A stretch of 64,000 nucleotides of DNA. Origin: G965215055 sp965242685. GTDB lineage: Bacteria; Pseudomonadota; Gammaproteobacteria; UBA4575. Location: contig OZ251487.1 of the NCBI GenBank assembly GCA_965242685.1, forward strand, positions 620,001-684,000, given 5' to 3'. Both the position numbers and the translations under genes were made by a program. Shown piece by piece: positions 27,182 to 36,197 of this stretch. Each line of letters starts with the position of its first letter. The first letter of the stretch is position 1. The notes beneath the pieces were generated by a model. It was not told where the DNA came from and ran no database searches. It worked only from the letters and a program-made list of their open reading frames with translations.

Positions 27182-27712
27182 TCAGGTTTCCTTCAATCTT
27201 GGCATCAGTTCGACCAGGTTGCAGGGGCGGCTGCGATAGTCAAGCTGATATGAAATGAGCTTGTCCCACGCCTCGGCACAAGCACCCGCCGAGCCGGGCA
27301 GGCAAAAGATATACGTTCCATTCGCCACGCCCGCCAGCGCGCGTGACTGTAAGGTAGAAGTCTTGATTGTCTCGTAAGACAATGAGCGAAACATCTCGCC
27401 GAACCCACTGATTTCTTTGTCTAGAAGCGGTCTTATTGCTTCGGGTGTGCCGTCGCGGCCAGTCACGCCCGTGCCGCCAGTAGTGAGCACCGCATCGGGC
27501 TTTTTTTCGGCAATCCAAGAAGAGACAATTGCTCTGATTTGATACATGTCATCGGGTACAATGGCCTTTTCATGTACGCGGTGGCCTGCGGAGCGTAACC
27601 GGTCGCATAGCAGTTTGCCCGACTTGTCGTTTGCCTCGACACGTGTATCCGATATGGTCAGTACGGCAACGTCCAGGGGGATAAAAGAACGTTCATTGCT
27701 GTCCATGGTCAA
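27182..27712 (-). CDS. moaB: Molybdenum cofactor biosynthesis protein MoaB
   Basis: A 176-residue MogA/MoaB-fold protein. AVLTISDTRVEANDKSG, LTTGGTGVTGRDGTPEA and the long STLQSRALAGVANGTYIFCLPGS match MoaB of E. coli closely, including the GGTG molybdopterin-binding loop. It is expected to adenylylate molybdopterin (MogA-like activity) before MoeA inserts molybdate. ATG 27706 is an alternative start two codons in. It is convergent with moaA and divergent from moaE. Confidence 0.94.
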   Translation of the reverse strand: MTMDSNERSFIPLDVAVLTISDTRVEANDKSGKLLCDRLRSAGHRVHEKAIVPDDMYQIRAIVSSWIAEKKPDAVLTTGGTGVTGRDGTPEAIRPLLDKEISGFGEMFRSLSYETIKTSTLQSRALAGVANGTYIFCLPGSAGACAEAWDKLISYQLDYRSRPCNLVELMPRLKET

Positions 27713-27762
27713 TATCGTATCGATTCATAGTGTCCCGTATTGTAATATCAAATTTGTTGCCG

Positions 27763-28194
27763 ATGAAAATAGAAATCCGAAAATCAACGTTTGATCCCTG
27801 GAAGGAAGTGCAGGCCTATCAAGATGAAGAATTGCGGAAAAGCGGAAAGTTTGGTGCTACAGCTATCTTCATAGGTACGATGCGGGACATGAATGAGGGC
27901 AATGAAGTGACCGCTATGCGGTTGGATTATTACCCTGAGATGGCACAAAAGCATTTGCAACAAATCGTCCAAAGTGCGTTGCAAGAGTTTGAGGTGTTCG
28001 ATGCTCTGGTTCTGCATCGCATCGGACAAGTGTTTCCCGGAGATCCGATCGTGTGTGTAGCCGTGTGGTCGGTGCACCGCGATGCGGCATACCAAGCAAA
28101 CCGCTTTATCATGGAAGACTTGAAATCCAAAGCGCCGTTCTGGAAGAAGGAGAGCTTACGCACACGCAAACGCTGGGTTGAGAAGAATACCTGA
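27763..28194 (+). CDS. moaE: Molybdopterin synthase catalytic subunit MoaE
   Basis: A 143-residue subunit that transfers sulfur from thiocarboxylated MoaD to precursor Z. Characteristic are GATAIFIGTMRDMNEGN, LDYYPEMAQKHL, VLHRIGQVFPGDPIV and the lysine motif KSKAPFWKKE. The start is ATG 27763 (MKIEIRKSTF); codons further upstream are not conserved. No moaD or moaC is adjacent, although moaE is often paired with moaD. Confidence 0.94.
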   Translation: MKIEIRKSTFDPWKEVQAYQDEELRKSGKFGATAIFIGTMRDMNEGNEVTAMRLDYYPEMAQKHLQQIVQSALQEFEVFDALVLHRIGQVFPGDPIVCVAVWSVHRDAAYQANRFIMEDLKSKAPFWKKESLRTRKRWVEKNT

Positions 28195-28246
28195 AAATCG
28201 AGATATATTTCTTTCTAAAACAAACAGATATTATTCTAATTTAAAA

Positions 28247-29521
28247 TTATACAATAGATTCAAAAGGCAACACTTGTACGCTGTCACCGATCTCAACTTC
28301 ACTGGACTCCATGGGCAAGATGATGAAACAGTTTGCATCGGACATGGAGCGTAGAATTCCCGAACCTTGTGCGCCGGTTTTTCTGACTTTGTAGCTACAA
28401 TCCGGGGAATCAGATTTTGTCAATATGCCGCGCTGATATTCAATTCGCCCGGGGCGCTTGCGCAGTTTTGTAGTGCATCTTGCCCGAATAACCAAGGGTT
28501 CACGGTGGGCAAGTCCCATCATCTTCTTGAGTGCGGGTTGTACGAACGTGTAAAAAGTCACCATTATCGACACAGGGTTTCCCGGTAGGCCGAAAAAATG
28601 TGTATTGCCGATTTTACCAAAGGCCAGCGGGCGCCCCGGCTTCATAGCTACTTTCCAGAAATTCACCTCGCCGATATTTTCTAACGTTTCCTTCACAAAA
28701 TCGGCCTCGCCTACGGATACGCCCCCGGATGTGATTAGTACGTCGGCACGGCTTATAGTATCCGTAAAGGCCTGTCCAACAGCGTTTCGGTCATCTTTGA
28801 TGACGCCCACGTCCATGGTTTCAACACCCAAACGAGTCAACATGCCGTACAGCGTATAGCGGTTGCTGTCGTAAATTTGCCCTTTTTGTAGTGCACTGCC
28901 GACGGGCTTTAATTCATCACCAGTTGAAAAAAAAGCGACTCGCAGTCTTCTCGTAATGGTCACGTCAGCGATTCCGACGGAAGCGATCAATCCCAATTCG
29001 GCGGGCGTGATGAACTTGCCTATTGGGACGACGGTCTCGCCGACGGTAATATCCTCACCGGCCTGGCGGACGTTCTGCCCTGGCTTGTTGGTGGCATCAA
29101 TCAGAATTTTTTCACCGTTTTTTTGCACGTGCTCCTGCATGATGACGGTATCGGTGTTTTCGGGCATTGCGGCACCAGTCATAATACGTACGCATTGGCC
29201 GGTACTGACCGGCTCTGAATAAGGTCTGCCTGCCCAGGATGTGCCAATTACGGAAAACTCTCGGTGACCGGAAGCGGGAATCTCTACGCCTTGTATGGCA
29301 TAGCCGTCCATTGCCGAATTGGTATGCCCGGGGACGTTGATTTGCGAACGGACTTCTTTGGCGACAGTGCGTCCCAGTGCCTGGCGGATGGGAAGGGTTT
29401 CTGTTTCTGGAAGGGCCTGCACCTCGTCGAGAATCCTCTGCAACGCCCGCTCGGCATCCATGGAGTTGGGGTCAAAGTCATCCATGCAGCTTGGGTCATG
29501 CTCAAGGTTCGGTGTTTTCAT
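28247..29521 (-). CDS. moeA: Molybdopterin molybdenumtransferase MoeA
   Basis: A 424-residue enzyme that inserts molybdate into adenylated molybdopterin. ALGRTVAKEV and VPGHTNSAMDGYAI mark domain 2, and MTGAAMPENTDTVIMQE is typical. The MogA-like domain has TSGGVSVGEADFVKE and KPGRPLAFGKIGNTHFFGLPGNPVS. The C-terminal beta domain is complete. It is the last gene of the molybdenum-cofactor group. The downstream gap to moaE (28195-28246) is AT-rich with no clear terminator. Confidence 0.95.
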   Translation of the reverse strand: MKTPNLEHDPSCMDDFDPNSMDAERALQRILDEVQALPETETLPIRQALGRTVAKEVRSQINVPGHTNSAMDGYAIQGVEIPASGHREFSVIGTSWAGRPYSEPVSTGQCVRIMTGAAMPENTDTVIMQEHVQKNGEKILIDATNKPGQNVRQAGEDITVGETVVPIGKFITPAELGLIASVGIADVTITRRLRVAFFSTGDELKPVGSALQKGQIYDSNRYTLYGMLTRLGVETMDVGVIKDDRNAVGQAFTDTISRADVLITSGGVSVGEADFVKETLENIGEVNFWKVAMKPGRPLAFGKIGNTHFFGLPGNPVSIMVTFYTFVQPALKKMMGLAHREPLVIRARCTTKLRKRPGRIEYQRGILTKSDSPDCSYKVRKTGAQGSGILRSMSDANCFIILPMESSEVEIGDSVQVLPFESIV

Positions 29522-29615
29522 GTCGATCTCGTTGTGTAGGTATTATGTATTATATGTATAAACTTTCAGTCGAGTTTGATTAGAGCTAGGATGCCAAGTA
29601 TATTTTACAAGTGCA

Positions 29616-29633
29616 TTTACGCTTAAGTGTAAA
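29616..29633. promoter_or_regulatory. Operator-like imperfect palindrome upstream of the Fic gene
   Basis: An 18-base inverted repeat centred on CTTAAG (half-sites TTTAC-R-CTT and AAG-Y-GTAAA), symmetric except for one base pair per arm. It lies about 100 bases before the Fic start codon in the gap between moeA and fic. This is a plausible site for a dimeric repressor; no regulator gene is adjacent. Confidence 0.4.
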
Positions 29634-29730
29634 ATTGATTGTTAAAATGAGTAGAGCTGAAAGCTGCTCGGGTAGATGTTAGTAAAATTTGTATGAGTGG
29701 ATAATCTATACAGGAAAGGAAGCTTCGCCC

Positions 29731-31185
29731 ATGTGGAAACCAATACGCGATTATACGGTTGATCTGGAAGACCTTAAACAGCAAGAACTAAAGTCTCTAA
29801 AAATTGTGTGGGATGAGAAACGTAAGCATCTTGAGCAGCGTGACGCTTTTATTCGGTTCAACGAACAGTTGAAGCGTGAGTGGGCTATCGAAACTGGTTT
29901 GATTGAGCGTTTATACGTTCTTGATCGCGGTGTTACGCAATTACTAATTGAGCGGGGGATTAATTCCTCTCTGATTCCGCACGGTGCAGTAAGCAACCCG
30001 GATGTTGTTACTTCCATTATCAATGACCATGAAAAAGTGATGGACCAGATTTTTGATTTTGTGAAAGGGCACCGTCACTTATCTGCCAGTTACATAAAGG
30101 AGGTGCATGCTCTTATCACAGCTCACCAATTTGAGGTGGAAGGTATAGATTCTCTTGGCAAGAGGATCAATGTTCCACTGATCCGAGGAGATTACAAGCT
30201 TCAACCGAATAATCCTCAACGACCGGATGGTGAATCGCACGAATATTGCCCTCCTGAACAAGTTTCCTTTGAGATGGATCGTCTGATTGATATGCACGAG
30301 AAACACATGCGTATAGATGTTTCACCTGAAGTAGAGGCTGCCTGGTTACACCACCGGTTTACCCAAATACATCCATTCCAGGACGGTAATGGGCGTGTTG
30401 CTCGTGCAATCGCAACGCTGATTTTTGTCAAGGATGGTTGGTTTCCGCTGGTTGTAAAAGATAGCGAGCGTAACAAGTATATTGGAGCCTTGGAGAAAGC
30501 AGATAATGGCAATCTGAAGCCGTTAGTTGAATATTTTTCCGAGTTACAGAAGAGCGAGATCGTTAAAGCGTTAAGTATCGCCCATGATGTTTTGAAGTCC
30601 ACTCAGGTGGAAGAAGTAATTCTTGCTGTACAAAGAGATTTACAACGTAGAAAAGACTCATTGATTCAAGAATGGAAAACCGCATGTAATACGGCGGACG
30701 TCTTGTGCGAAAAGGTTAAACAGCGATTGGACGAAGTTTCAAAATCGATGCAGGAAAATATGGAAGGTCTGGTTGAGAATGCAGTTTTCTTTGCAAATTC
30801 TGCTATGGATGGTACTCCCAAAAGTCACTATTTTTACGCTCAGATCATCAGAGCTGCGCAGGAACTTGACTATTTTGCCAACACTCACACATACCGTTCC
30901 TGGGTGCGAATGGTAATGAAGAACGCCAATCAAAGTGAGCTTTTAGTCACGTTTCATGGAATAGGTCATGAGTTTCAAGGTGTGTTGGCTTGTTCGGTAT
31001 GTTGGTTTCAGCGGGTTGAAACTGAAGAGGGTGAACGTGAAGTTGACAATTTCAAGCTATTGGTGGATAGAGTATTTCAGATTAATTACAAGGAATCTCT
31101 TAAGGAAACTGAAGAACGCTTTGATCCCTGGTTTGAGCAAAGCATTGTACGTGCAATCGATCTTTGGAGGATGACGGCTATTTGA
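29731..31185 (+). CDS. Fic-family protein (probable AMP transferase)
   Basis: A 484-residue protein. The active-site motif HPFQDGNGRVAR is complete at residue 214, with the ATP/phosphate loop and catalytic His, so nucleotidyl transfer (usually AMPylation of a Ser/Thr/Tyr hydroxyl) is expected. An N-terminal helix with ETGLIER at about residue 54 sits where class II Fic proteins carry the inhibitory (S/T)xxxE(G/N) motif; the glutamate is kept but the last residue is Arg. The C-terminal 200 residues are helical with no domain I recognise. ATG 29731 has a strong GGAAAGGA and is preferred over an upstream TTG. The gene looks like a stand-alone accessory gene, possibly acquired. Confidence 0.9.
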   Translation: MWKPIRDYTVDLEDLKQQELKSLKIVWDEKRKHLEQRDAFIRFNEQLKREWAIETGLIERLYVLDRGVTQLLIERGINSSLIPHGAVSNPDVVTSIINDHEKVMDQIFDFVKGHRHLSASYIKEVHALITAHQFEVEGIDSLGKRINVPLIRGDYKLQPNNPQRPDGESHEYCPPEQVSFEMDRLIDMHEKHMRIDVSPEVEAAWLHHRFTQIHPFQDGNGRVARAIATLIFVKDGWFPLVVKDSERNKYIGALEKADNGNLKPLVEYFSELQKSEIVKALSIAHDVLKSTQVEEVILAVQRDLQRRKDSLIQEWKTACNTADVLCEKVKQRLDEVSKSMQENMEGLVENAVFFANSAMDGTPKSHYFYAQIIRAAQELDYFANTHTYRSWVRMVMKNANQSELLVTFHGIGHEFQGVLACSVCWFQRVETEEGEREVDNFKLLVDRVFQINYKESLKETEERFDPWFEQSIVRAIDLWRMTAI

Positions 31186-31298
31186 AGTTTTAACTTTTTC
31201 AGTAAAAATCATTCTCACTCAAGCGGTTCTCTTTCTTCGCCTTTTCTACTTTCCAATTCTTCCATAGATATTCTGTCATCATGTCTTTAAATAAATAT

Positions 31299-31448
31299 TC
31301 ACGCTAGATAGATCTTTACGCTGTTTTTCTTGCCGACTTTATGCGAATTGATATTTGAGAACCTTGAGTAGGCGGCAGTCTTTTCTGTCTCTCCACCTTC
31401 AATCAATTCGCCAAAAAGAGATGTGCTGGGTTTTACTTTACTTGCCAT
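31299..31448 (-). pseudogene. Small RHH-like gene, apparently truncated by a frameshift
   Basis: The only gap longer than 300 bases in the window (31186-31583) holds a minus-strand reading frame of 49 codons with an excellent ribosome-binding site (AAAGGAG, 8 bases before ATG 31448). The product starts MASKVKPSTSLFGELIEGG and ends KKNSVKIYLA at a TGA. The ending resembles the first strand of a ribbon-helix-helix protein cut off before its helices. Immediately beyond the stop, another frame on the same strand reads through KDMMTEYLWKNWKVEKAKK to a stop near 31200, which could be the missing helix. I infer a decayed antitoxin-like gene; an intact 49-residue peptide is the alternative. The rest of the gap shows nothing else I can support. 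Confidence 0.45.
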
Positions 31449-31583
31449 CGGATTGTCTCCTTTAATTGTACTTGAATCAAGCTATTATGGGGCATTTTAA
31501 AGCATTGGACACCCTGACAAGATGATTTCAGGTGTATAATATATGTCCACTTTGCAAGGCTTTGACTACGAGGAAAAAAACTG

Positions 31584-34037
31584 ATGACGTTGCTTACTTG
31601 GTTGTTGGTGATTGGCGGGTTAGCCTTCGGGCTGACCAGAACCAATTGGCCGCTATCAGTGTGGACGCCGATATTGGGCGTCGGTCTACTATTGCTTACC
31701 TTATTCGGGTTTTTGAACATTTTCTTCGGCTTGTTGCTGTGGGCACTATTTCTGCTGGTGGCGCTGATGAACGTGTCCGACTTGCGCATCAAATTTTTGA
31801 GCAAGCCGATGTTTACGTACATCAAGGGAGCACTTCCTCCCATGTCGGATACCGAACGTGCGGCAATTGAGGCGGGTACTGTGTGGTGGGAAGCGCAACT
31901 TTTTCAGGGTAACCCTGACTGGGATCAGTTATTGCGGTATGAGACCTCCGAGTTATCCGATGAGGAGCAAGCCTTTCTGGATGGCCCGGTGGAGGAGTTT
32001 TGCCGCATGATCGACGACTGGGAAATTACAAATCACATCAATGACCTGCCACATGAAGCGTGGAAGTTTCTTAAAGAAAACAGGTTTTTCGGCATGATCA
32101 TCCCAAAGAAGTACGGCGGCCTGGAACTTTCGGCCATTGCGCATTCTTCCGTAGTGATGAAAATTTCAACGCGCAGCGTAACCGCCGGAATCACCGTGAT
32201 GGTGCCAAGCTCACTAGGCCCGGCGGAATTGTTGCTTCACTATGGCACTGATGAACAAAAGGAATACTATCTGCCGCGCCTGGCAACCGGCGAGGAAATT
32301 CCATGTTTTGCATTGACGGGGCCTGCTGCCGGTTCGGACGCTGGTGCAATCCCCGATACCGGTATTGTTTGCAAGGGAACACATCAAGGCGAAGAGATAT
32401 TGGGCTTACGCCTGGACTGGGAAAAGCGCTACATCACACTCGGCCCGATTGCCACTGTTCTGGGGCTGGCGTTTAAGGTCTATGATCCCGATGGGTTGTT
32501 GGGCGATAAGGAGGAACTGGGAATTACCTGTGCATTGATTTCCGTCGATACCCCCGGCGTTGTTATCGGCAGTCGCCATAACCCGCTGAATTCTTCATTT
32601 CAGAATGGCCCGAACTCAGGCAGGGACGTGTTTATTCCGATGGACTGGATTATCGGTGGACCTGAACAGATCGGTAACGGCTGGCGTATGTTGGTGGAGT
32701 GCCTTTCCGTTGGTCGCGGTATCTCACTGCCGGCATTGGGTGCTGGCGCCGGCAAGTTTGCCAGCTACATGACTGGAGCATATTCGGCGATACGTAAACA
32801 ATTCAATCTGTCAATTGGCAAGTTCGAAGGTGTGGAAGAGGCGCTTACCAGAATAGGCGGGTTGACTTATATGATGGAGGCCGGGCGCAGGTTGACGGCT
32901 TCTGCAATTGATCGCGGTGAAAAGCCGTCCGTGGCGACTGCCATCCTAAAATACCACAATACTGAGGGAATGCGTCAGGTAATTAACGATGCCATGGATG
33001 TGCATGGCGGAAGAGGGATATGTATCGGCCCGAGCAATTATATCGCACGCCACTATCAGGCAATCCCCATCAGTATTACCGTTGAAGGCGCCAATATTCT
33101 GACGCGCAGTCTGATTATTTTCGGACAGGGTGCGATGCGCTGTCACCCACATTTGATTGAAGAGATCAAGGCCGTCTCCAATCCGGACCCCGAGGAAGCA
33201 CTTGAACAATTTGACCGTATCCTATTTCGGCATCTGGGTTATACGGCGCGCAACGGCGCAAGGTCGTTTTTATACGGATTGACGCGCAGCCGACTGGCGC
33301 CAAGCCCTGTATCGGGAGAAATTAGCGGTTATTTCAAGCGTTTGGCAAGGATGAGCGCAAGCTACTCGTTCATCTCCGACTTCACCATGCTATTTTTGGG
33401 CGGGCAATTGAAACGCAAGGAAAAGCTCTCTGGTCGTTTTGCCGATGCGTTGAGCTATATGTATTTGTGCTCGGCGATACTGAAGCGATTTGTGGATACC
33501 GGGCATCCGGCCGATGATCTGCCGCTGGTGGAGTGGAGTGCAAAGTATTGTTTGTATAAGGTACAGGATGCGCTGGATGAAATCATGCGCAATTTTCCAT
33601 CGGTTTTATTCGGGCAAATACTTCGTGCCATCGTTTTCCCGACGGGAAAAAGTCTACGCTATCCGAATGATCGCGTCGGACATCGCGTTGCCAAGTTATT
33701 GATTGAGCCGTCAAAGGCGAGAGATCGTCTTACCGATGGCACCTTCAAGAGCATGGATCCACGGGACCTGGTTGGGCGCGTTCAGCATGCATTCAATGCC
33801 GTGGTTGCCGCCAGAGAAGCCGAGCGTAAACTGAAGAAGGCACACCTGTTTCCACCTAGGCTTGGTCAGCAGGGAGGCTGGTTGAAAGACGCAATCTCCC
33901 GGGGTGTGATTAGTGAACATGAAGCGAAGTTGGTGGAAGATGCGCACACGGCTACCCGTGCGGCGATCATGGTGGATGATTTTCCGCCCGATGAGAAAAG
34001 GTTTGCTCGGGAAGCCGATGAAGGCGAGGTGTCGTAA
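31584..34037 (+). CDS. fadE: Acyl-CoA dehydrogenase FadE
   Basis: The large membrane-associated FadE type, 817 residues (814 in E. coli). Two N-terminal hydrophobic stretches (LLTWLLVIGGLAFGL and a longer one to residue 65) are followed by the acyl-CoA dehydrogenase core. LTGPAAGSDAGAIPDTG and the MDVHGGRGICIGPSNYIAR segment are characteristic, and the C-terminal extension (DUF1974 region) is complete. It performs the first step of beta-oxidation, acyl-CoA to trans-2-enoyl-CoA with FAD, and would feed FadBA encoded at 0.6-3.9 kb. AGGA lies before the ATG. Confidence 0.96.
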   Translation: MTLLTWLLVIGGLAFGLTRTNWPLSVWTPILGVGLLLLTLFGFLNIFFGLLLWALFLLVALMNVSDLRIKFLSKPMFTYIKGALPPMSDTERAAIEAGTVWWEAQLFQGNPDWDQLLRYETSELSDEEQAFLDGPVEEFCRMIDDWEITNHINDLPHEAWKFLKENRFFGMIIPKKYGGLELSAIAHSSVVMKISTRSVTAGITVMVPSSLGPAELLLHYGTDEQKEYYLPRLATGEEIPCFALTGPAAGSDAGAIPDTGIVCKGTHQGEEILGLRLDWEKRYITLGPIATVLGLAFKVYDPDGLLGDKEELGITCALISVDTPGVVIGSRHNPLNSSFQNGPNSGRDVFIPMDWIIGGPEQIGNGWRMLVECLSVGRGISLPALGAGAGKFASYMTGAYSAIRKQFNLSIGKFEGVEEALTRIGGLTYMMEAGRRLTASAIDRGEKPSVATAILKYHNTEGMRQVINDAMDVHGGRGICIGPSNYIARHYQAIPISITVEGANILTRSLIIFGQGAMRCHPHLIEEIKAVSNPDPEEALEQFDRILFRHLGYTARNGARSFLYGLTRSRLAPSPVSGEISGYFKRLARMSASYSFISDFTMLFLGGQLKRKEKLSGRFADALSYMYLCSAILKRFVDTGHPADDLPLVEWSAKYCLYKVQDALDEIMRNFPSVLFGQILRAIVFPTGKSLRYPNDRVGHRVAKLLIEPSKARDRLTDGTFKSMDPRDLVGRVQHAFNAVVAAREAERKLKKAHLFPPRLGQQGGWLKDAISRGVISEHEAKLVEDAHTATRAAIMVDDFPPDEKRFAREADEGEVS

Positions 34038-34055
34038 GGATTCCCAAATGTAGGA

Positions 34056-34643
34056 CTAACGAAGGCTGCTCCCGGGTATCTTCATTGGTGATAAAGATTT
34101 CAGTAACACGTACACTGCGCCAGTGCCGCCATCCTCGGGCCTTGCAGAGCAAAAGGCGCGTATTCCGCTCTTTCTTTGTTGCAGCCACTGGTTGACCATG
34201 GGCTTAAGCCTTGGGCCCTGATTACCGGAGCCATGACCTTTGCCATGGATGATGCGCACACACCGTATGTTTTTCCGTCGTGAACCGTGTATGAATTGAG
34301 ACAGCGAAGATTGAGCTTCCGCTACTGTCATTCCATGCAAATCTAACTCTGCACCTATACTGTACTGTTTTCTCTGGAGCTTGCGAAAAATACTTTTTTG
34401 CACGCCGGGCCCGCAGAAGGATAGACTGTCACCGGGTTGTAAATCTTCGGTATCGAAGCTGATTTGCAAAGATTCCTTCGGGTTATGTGGTTGGTCATTG
34501 AGTGTTTTTTTTGGCATCGGCCGTGGTTTCGGTGCATGACTTTCAGCCTGATTCAGACGATCCGAATGCAGAGGCTTTACATCGTCGAGGATATCCGCAA
34601 AGCGGAGGTTATTGCCAAGTTTTGAAATTCCTTGTTTTGACAT
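34056..34643 (-). CDS. Smr-domain protein
   Basis: A 195-residue protein with a C-terminal Smr domain: LDLHGMTVAEAQSSLSQFI, then CVRIIHGKGHGSG with the HGKG motif, then AFCSARPEDGGTGAVYVLL. The N-terminal half is polar and low in complexity, as in SmrA/SmrB of proteobacteria. SmrB in E. coli cleaves mRNA at collided ribosomes; the length and layout fit SmrB, but I would not fix the symbol without an alignment. It is convergent with fadE and divergent from surE. Confidence 0.9.
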   Translation of the reverse strand: MSKQGISKLGNNLRFADILDDVKPLHSDRLNQAESHAPKPRPMPKKTLNDQPHNPKESLQISFDTEDLQPGDSLSFCGPGVQKSIFRKLQRKQYSIGAELDLHGMTVAEAQSSLSQFIHGSRRKNIRCVRIIHGKGHGSGNQGPRLKPMVNQWLQQRKSGIRAFCSARPEDGGTGAVYVLLKSLSPMKIPGSSLR

Positions 34644-34734
34644 CTGTTTTCATACCAGTGCTTTAATTTGTTACTATTAGAAGCCGAACTGCTAATTTCA
34701 TTTTACCCTCCATACTGACAACTCAGCAACTGAA

Positions 34735-35508
34735 ATGCACTTGTTATTGAGTAACGATGATGGCGTGCAAGCCGTCGGATTGAAATTATTGGCCGACACA
34801 TTGGCCTCGTTGGGTAAGCTAACAGTTGTAGCGCCGAACTGCGATCAAAGTGCTTCGAGCAACTCGTTGACCCTGGATCGTCCAATTCGTGCCCAAGCGA
34901 TTGCCGAAAATTGGTATGCCGTAGATGGTACACCTACGGATTGCGTACATTTGGCCATTACCGGTCTAATAGAGGATGAGCCGGATATTGTAGTGTCTGG
35001 CATTAACGCCGGAGCCAATTTGGGCGATGACGTCATCTACTCCGGTACAGTGGCCGCAGCTATGGAAGGAAGGTTTTTGGGTCTGCCTTCGGTTGCGATT
35101 TCCGTTGTTTCTTCGCAGCCACTGTACTTGAAGGATGCCGCACAAGTAAGCTTTGAAATTGTTTCTAAACTGGCCTTAACTCAACTCCCCGGCGACGTGA
35201 TCATCAACGTCAATATTCCCAATTTGCCCAAAGAGAAACTAAAGGGAATACGCGCCACGCGCCTGGGGAATCGTCACAAGGCCGAAGCAGTAATCAAGGC
35301 TGAAGACCCGCGAGGCAAACCGATTTATTGGGTAGGTGCCGCCGGCCCCGAACAGGACGCCGGGCCGGGTACGGATTTTCATGCTGTCAACAACGGCTAT
35401 GTGTCCGTTTCACCTATGCACCTTGACCTTACTCATTATGATGCAATGGAACCTGTAAAAAAATGGGTGGATGAGTGCGAACTCATGTGGGTGGAATGTA
35501 ATGAATAG
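34735..35508 (+). CDS. surE: 5'/3'-nucleotidase SurE
   Basis: A 257-residue metal-dependent nucleotidase/exopolyphosphatase. LLSNDDGVQAVG at the N-terminus gives the paired Asp metal ligands, SASSNSLTLDRPI the Ser/Asn, and SGINAGANLGDDVIYSGTVAAAMEG the family hallmark. It is the first gene of surE-pcm-yqaA-nlpD, a stationary-phase survival cluster conserved in gammaproteobacteria. Confidence 0.96.
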   Translation: MHLLLSNDDGVQAVGLKLLADTLASLGKLTVVAPNCDQSASSNSLTLDRPIRAQAIAENWYAVDGTPTDCVHLAITGLIEDEPDIVVSGINAGANLGDDVIYSGTVAAAMEGRFLGLPSVAISVVSSQPLYLKDAAQVSFEIVSKLALTQLPGDVIINVNIPNLPKEKLKGIRATRLGNRHKAEAVIKAEDPRGKPIYWVGAAGPEQDAGPGTDFHAVNNGYVSVSPMHLDLTHYDAMEPVKKWVDECELMWVECNE

Positions 35509-35530
35509 TAGTGCACGCGAAGGAATCGGT

Positions 35531-36166
35531 ATGACCTCGCAGGCTACCAGAGACCGCCTGATTACGCGCCTGGAAGAAAAGGGAATACGTAATGTAAATG
35601 TGTTGGAGGCGATGCGCATGACGCCTAGGCACTTATTCGTTGATGAAGCATTGTCTTCACGAGCGTATGAGGATACTGCGCTGCCGATTGGCCACAAGCA
35701 AACCATTTCACAACCCTATGTCGTGGCACGCATGACCGAGGCAGTGATGTGCGATGGTGTGCCAGAGAAGGTTTTGGAGGTAGGTACCGGTTCGGGATAT
35801 CAGGCCGCAATTCTTGCTGCATTGGTCAATAACGTTTACACCGTTGAAAGGATTGAAACGTTATATAAACAGGCACGTCGTCGTGCCGTCAGTCTTGGCT
35901 TGCGTAACGTAAAATTTAAGCTGTCCGATGGTTTTTGGGGTTGGAAAGGCTATGCACCTTACGATGCAATTATTGCAACTGCGGCACCTAAAGAAGTGCC
36001 TGCATCGTTGATTGAACAGTTGGCGGAGAATGGTCGCTTAGTGATTCCGGTAGGGCAGAGCTCTTCTATACAAAACCTGATGCTGATTCGAAAAACCAGT
36101 AAAGGTATTGAGAAAGAATCTTTGGATGCGGTAAGTTTTGTGCCGCTTATTCAAGGGAAGGTATGA
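35531..36166 (+). CDS. pcm: Protein-L-isoaspartate O-methyltransferase
   Basis: A 211-residue SAM-dependent enzyme that starts repair of isoaspartyl residues. RHLFVDEALSSRAYEDTALPIG, then QTISQPYVVARM, the SAM loop VLEVGTGSGYQAAILA and IIATAAPKEVPASLI follow the family order. ATG 35531 has AAGGAA seven bases upstream. In-frame starts further up (35471, 35501) would overlap surE and are less likely. Confidence 0.95.
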   Translation: MTSQATRDRLITRLEEKGIRNVNVLEAMRMTPRHLFVDEALSSRAYEDTALPIGHKQTISQPYVVARMTEAVMCDGVPEKVLEVGTGSGYQAAILAALVNNVYTVERIETLYKQARRRAVSLGLRNVKFKLSDGFWGWKGYAPYDAIIATAAPKEVPASLIEQLAENGRLVIPVGQSSSIQNLMLIRKTSKGIEKESLDAVSFVPLIQGKV

Positions 36167-36197
36167 GTTTTTAAACTTGCTTTGAAAAGAGTATCCG

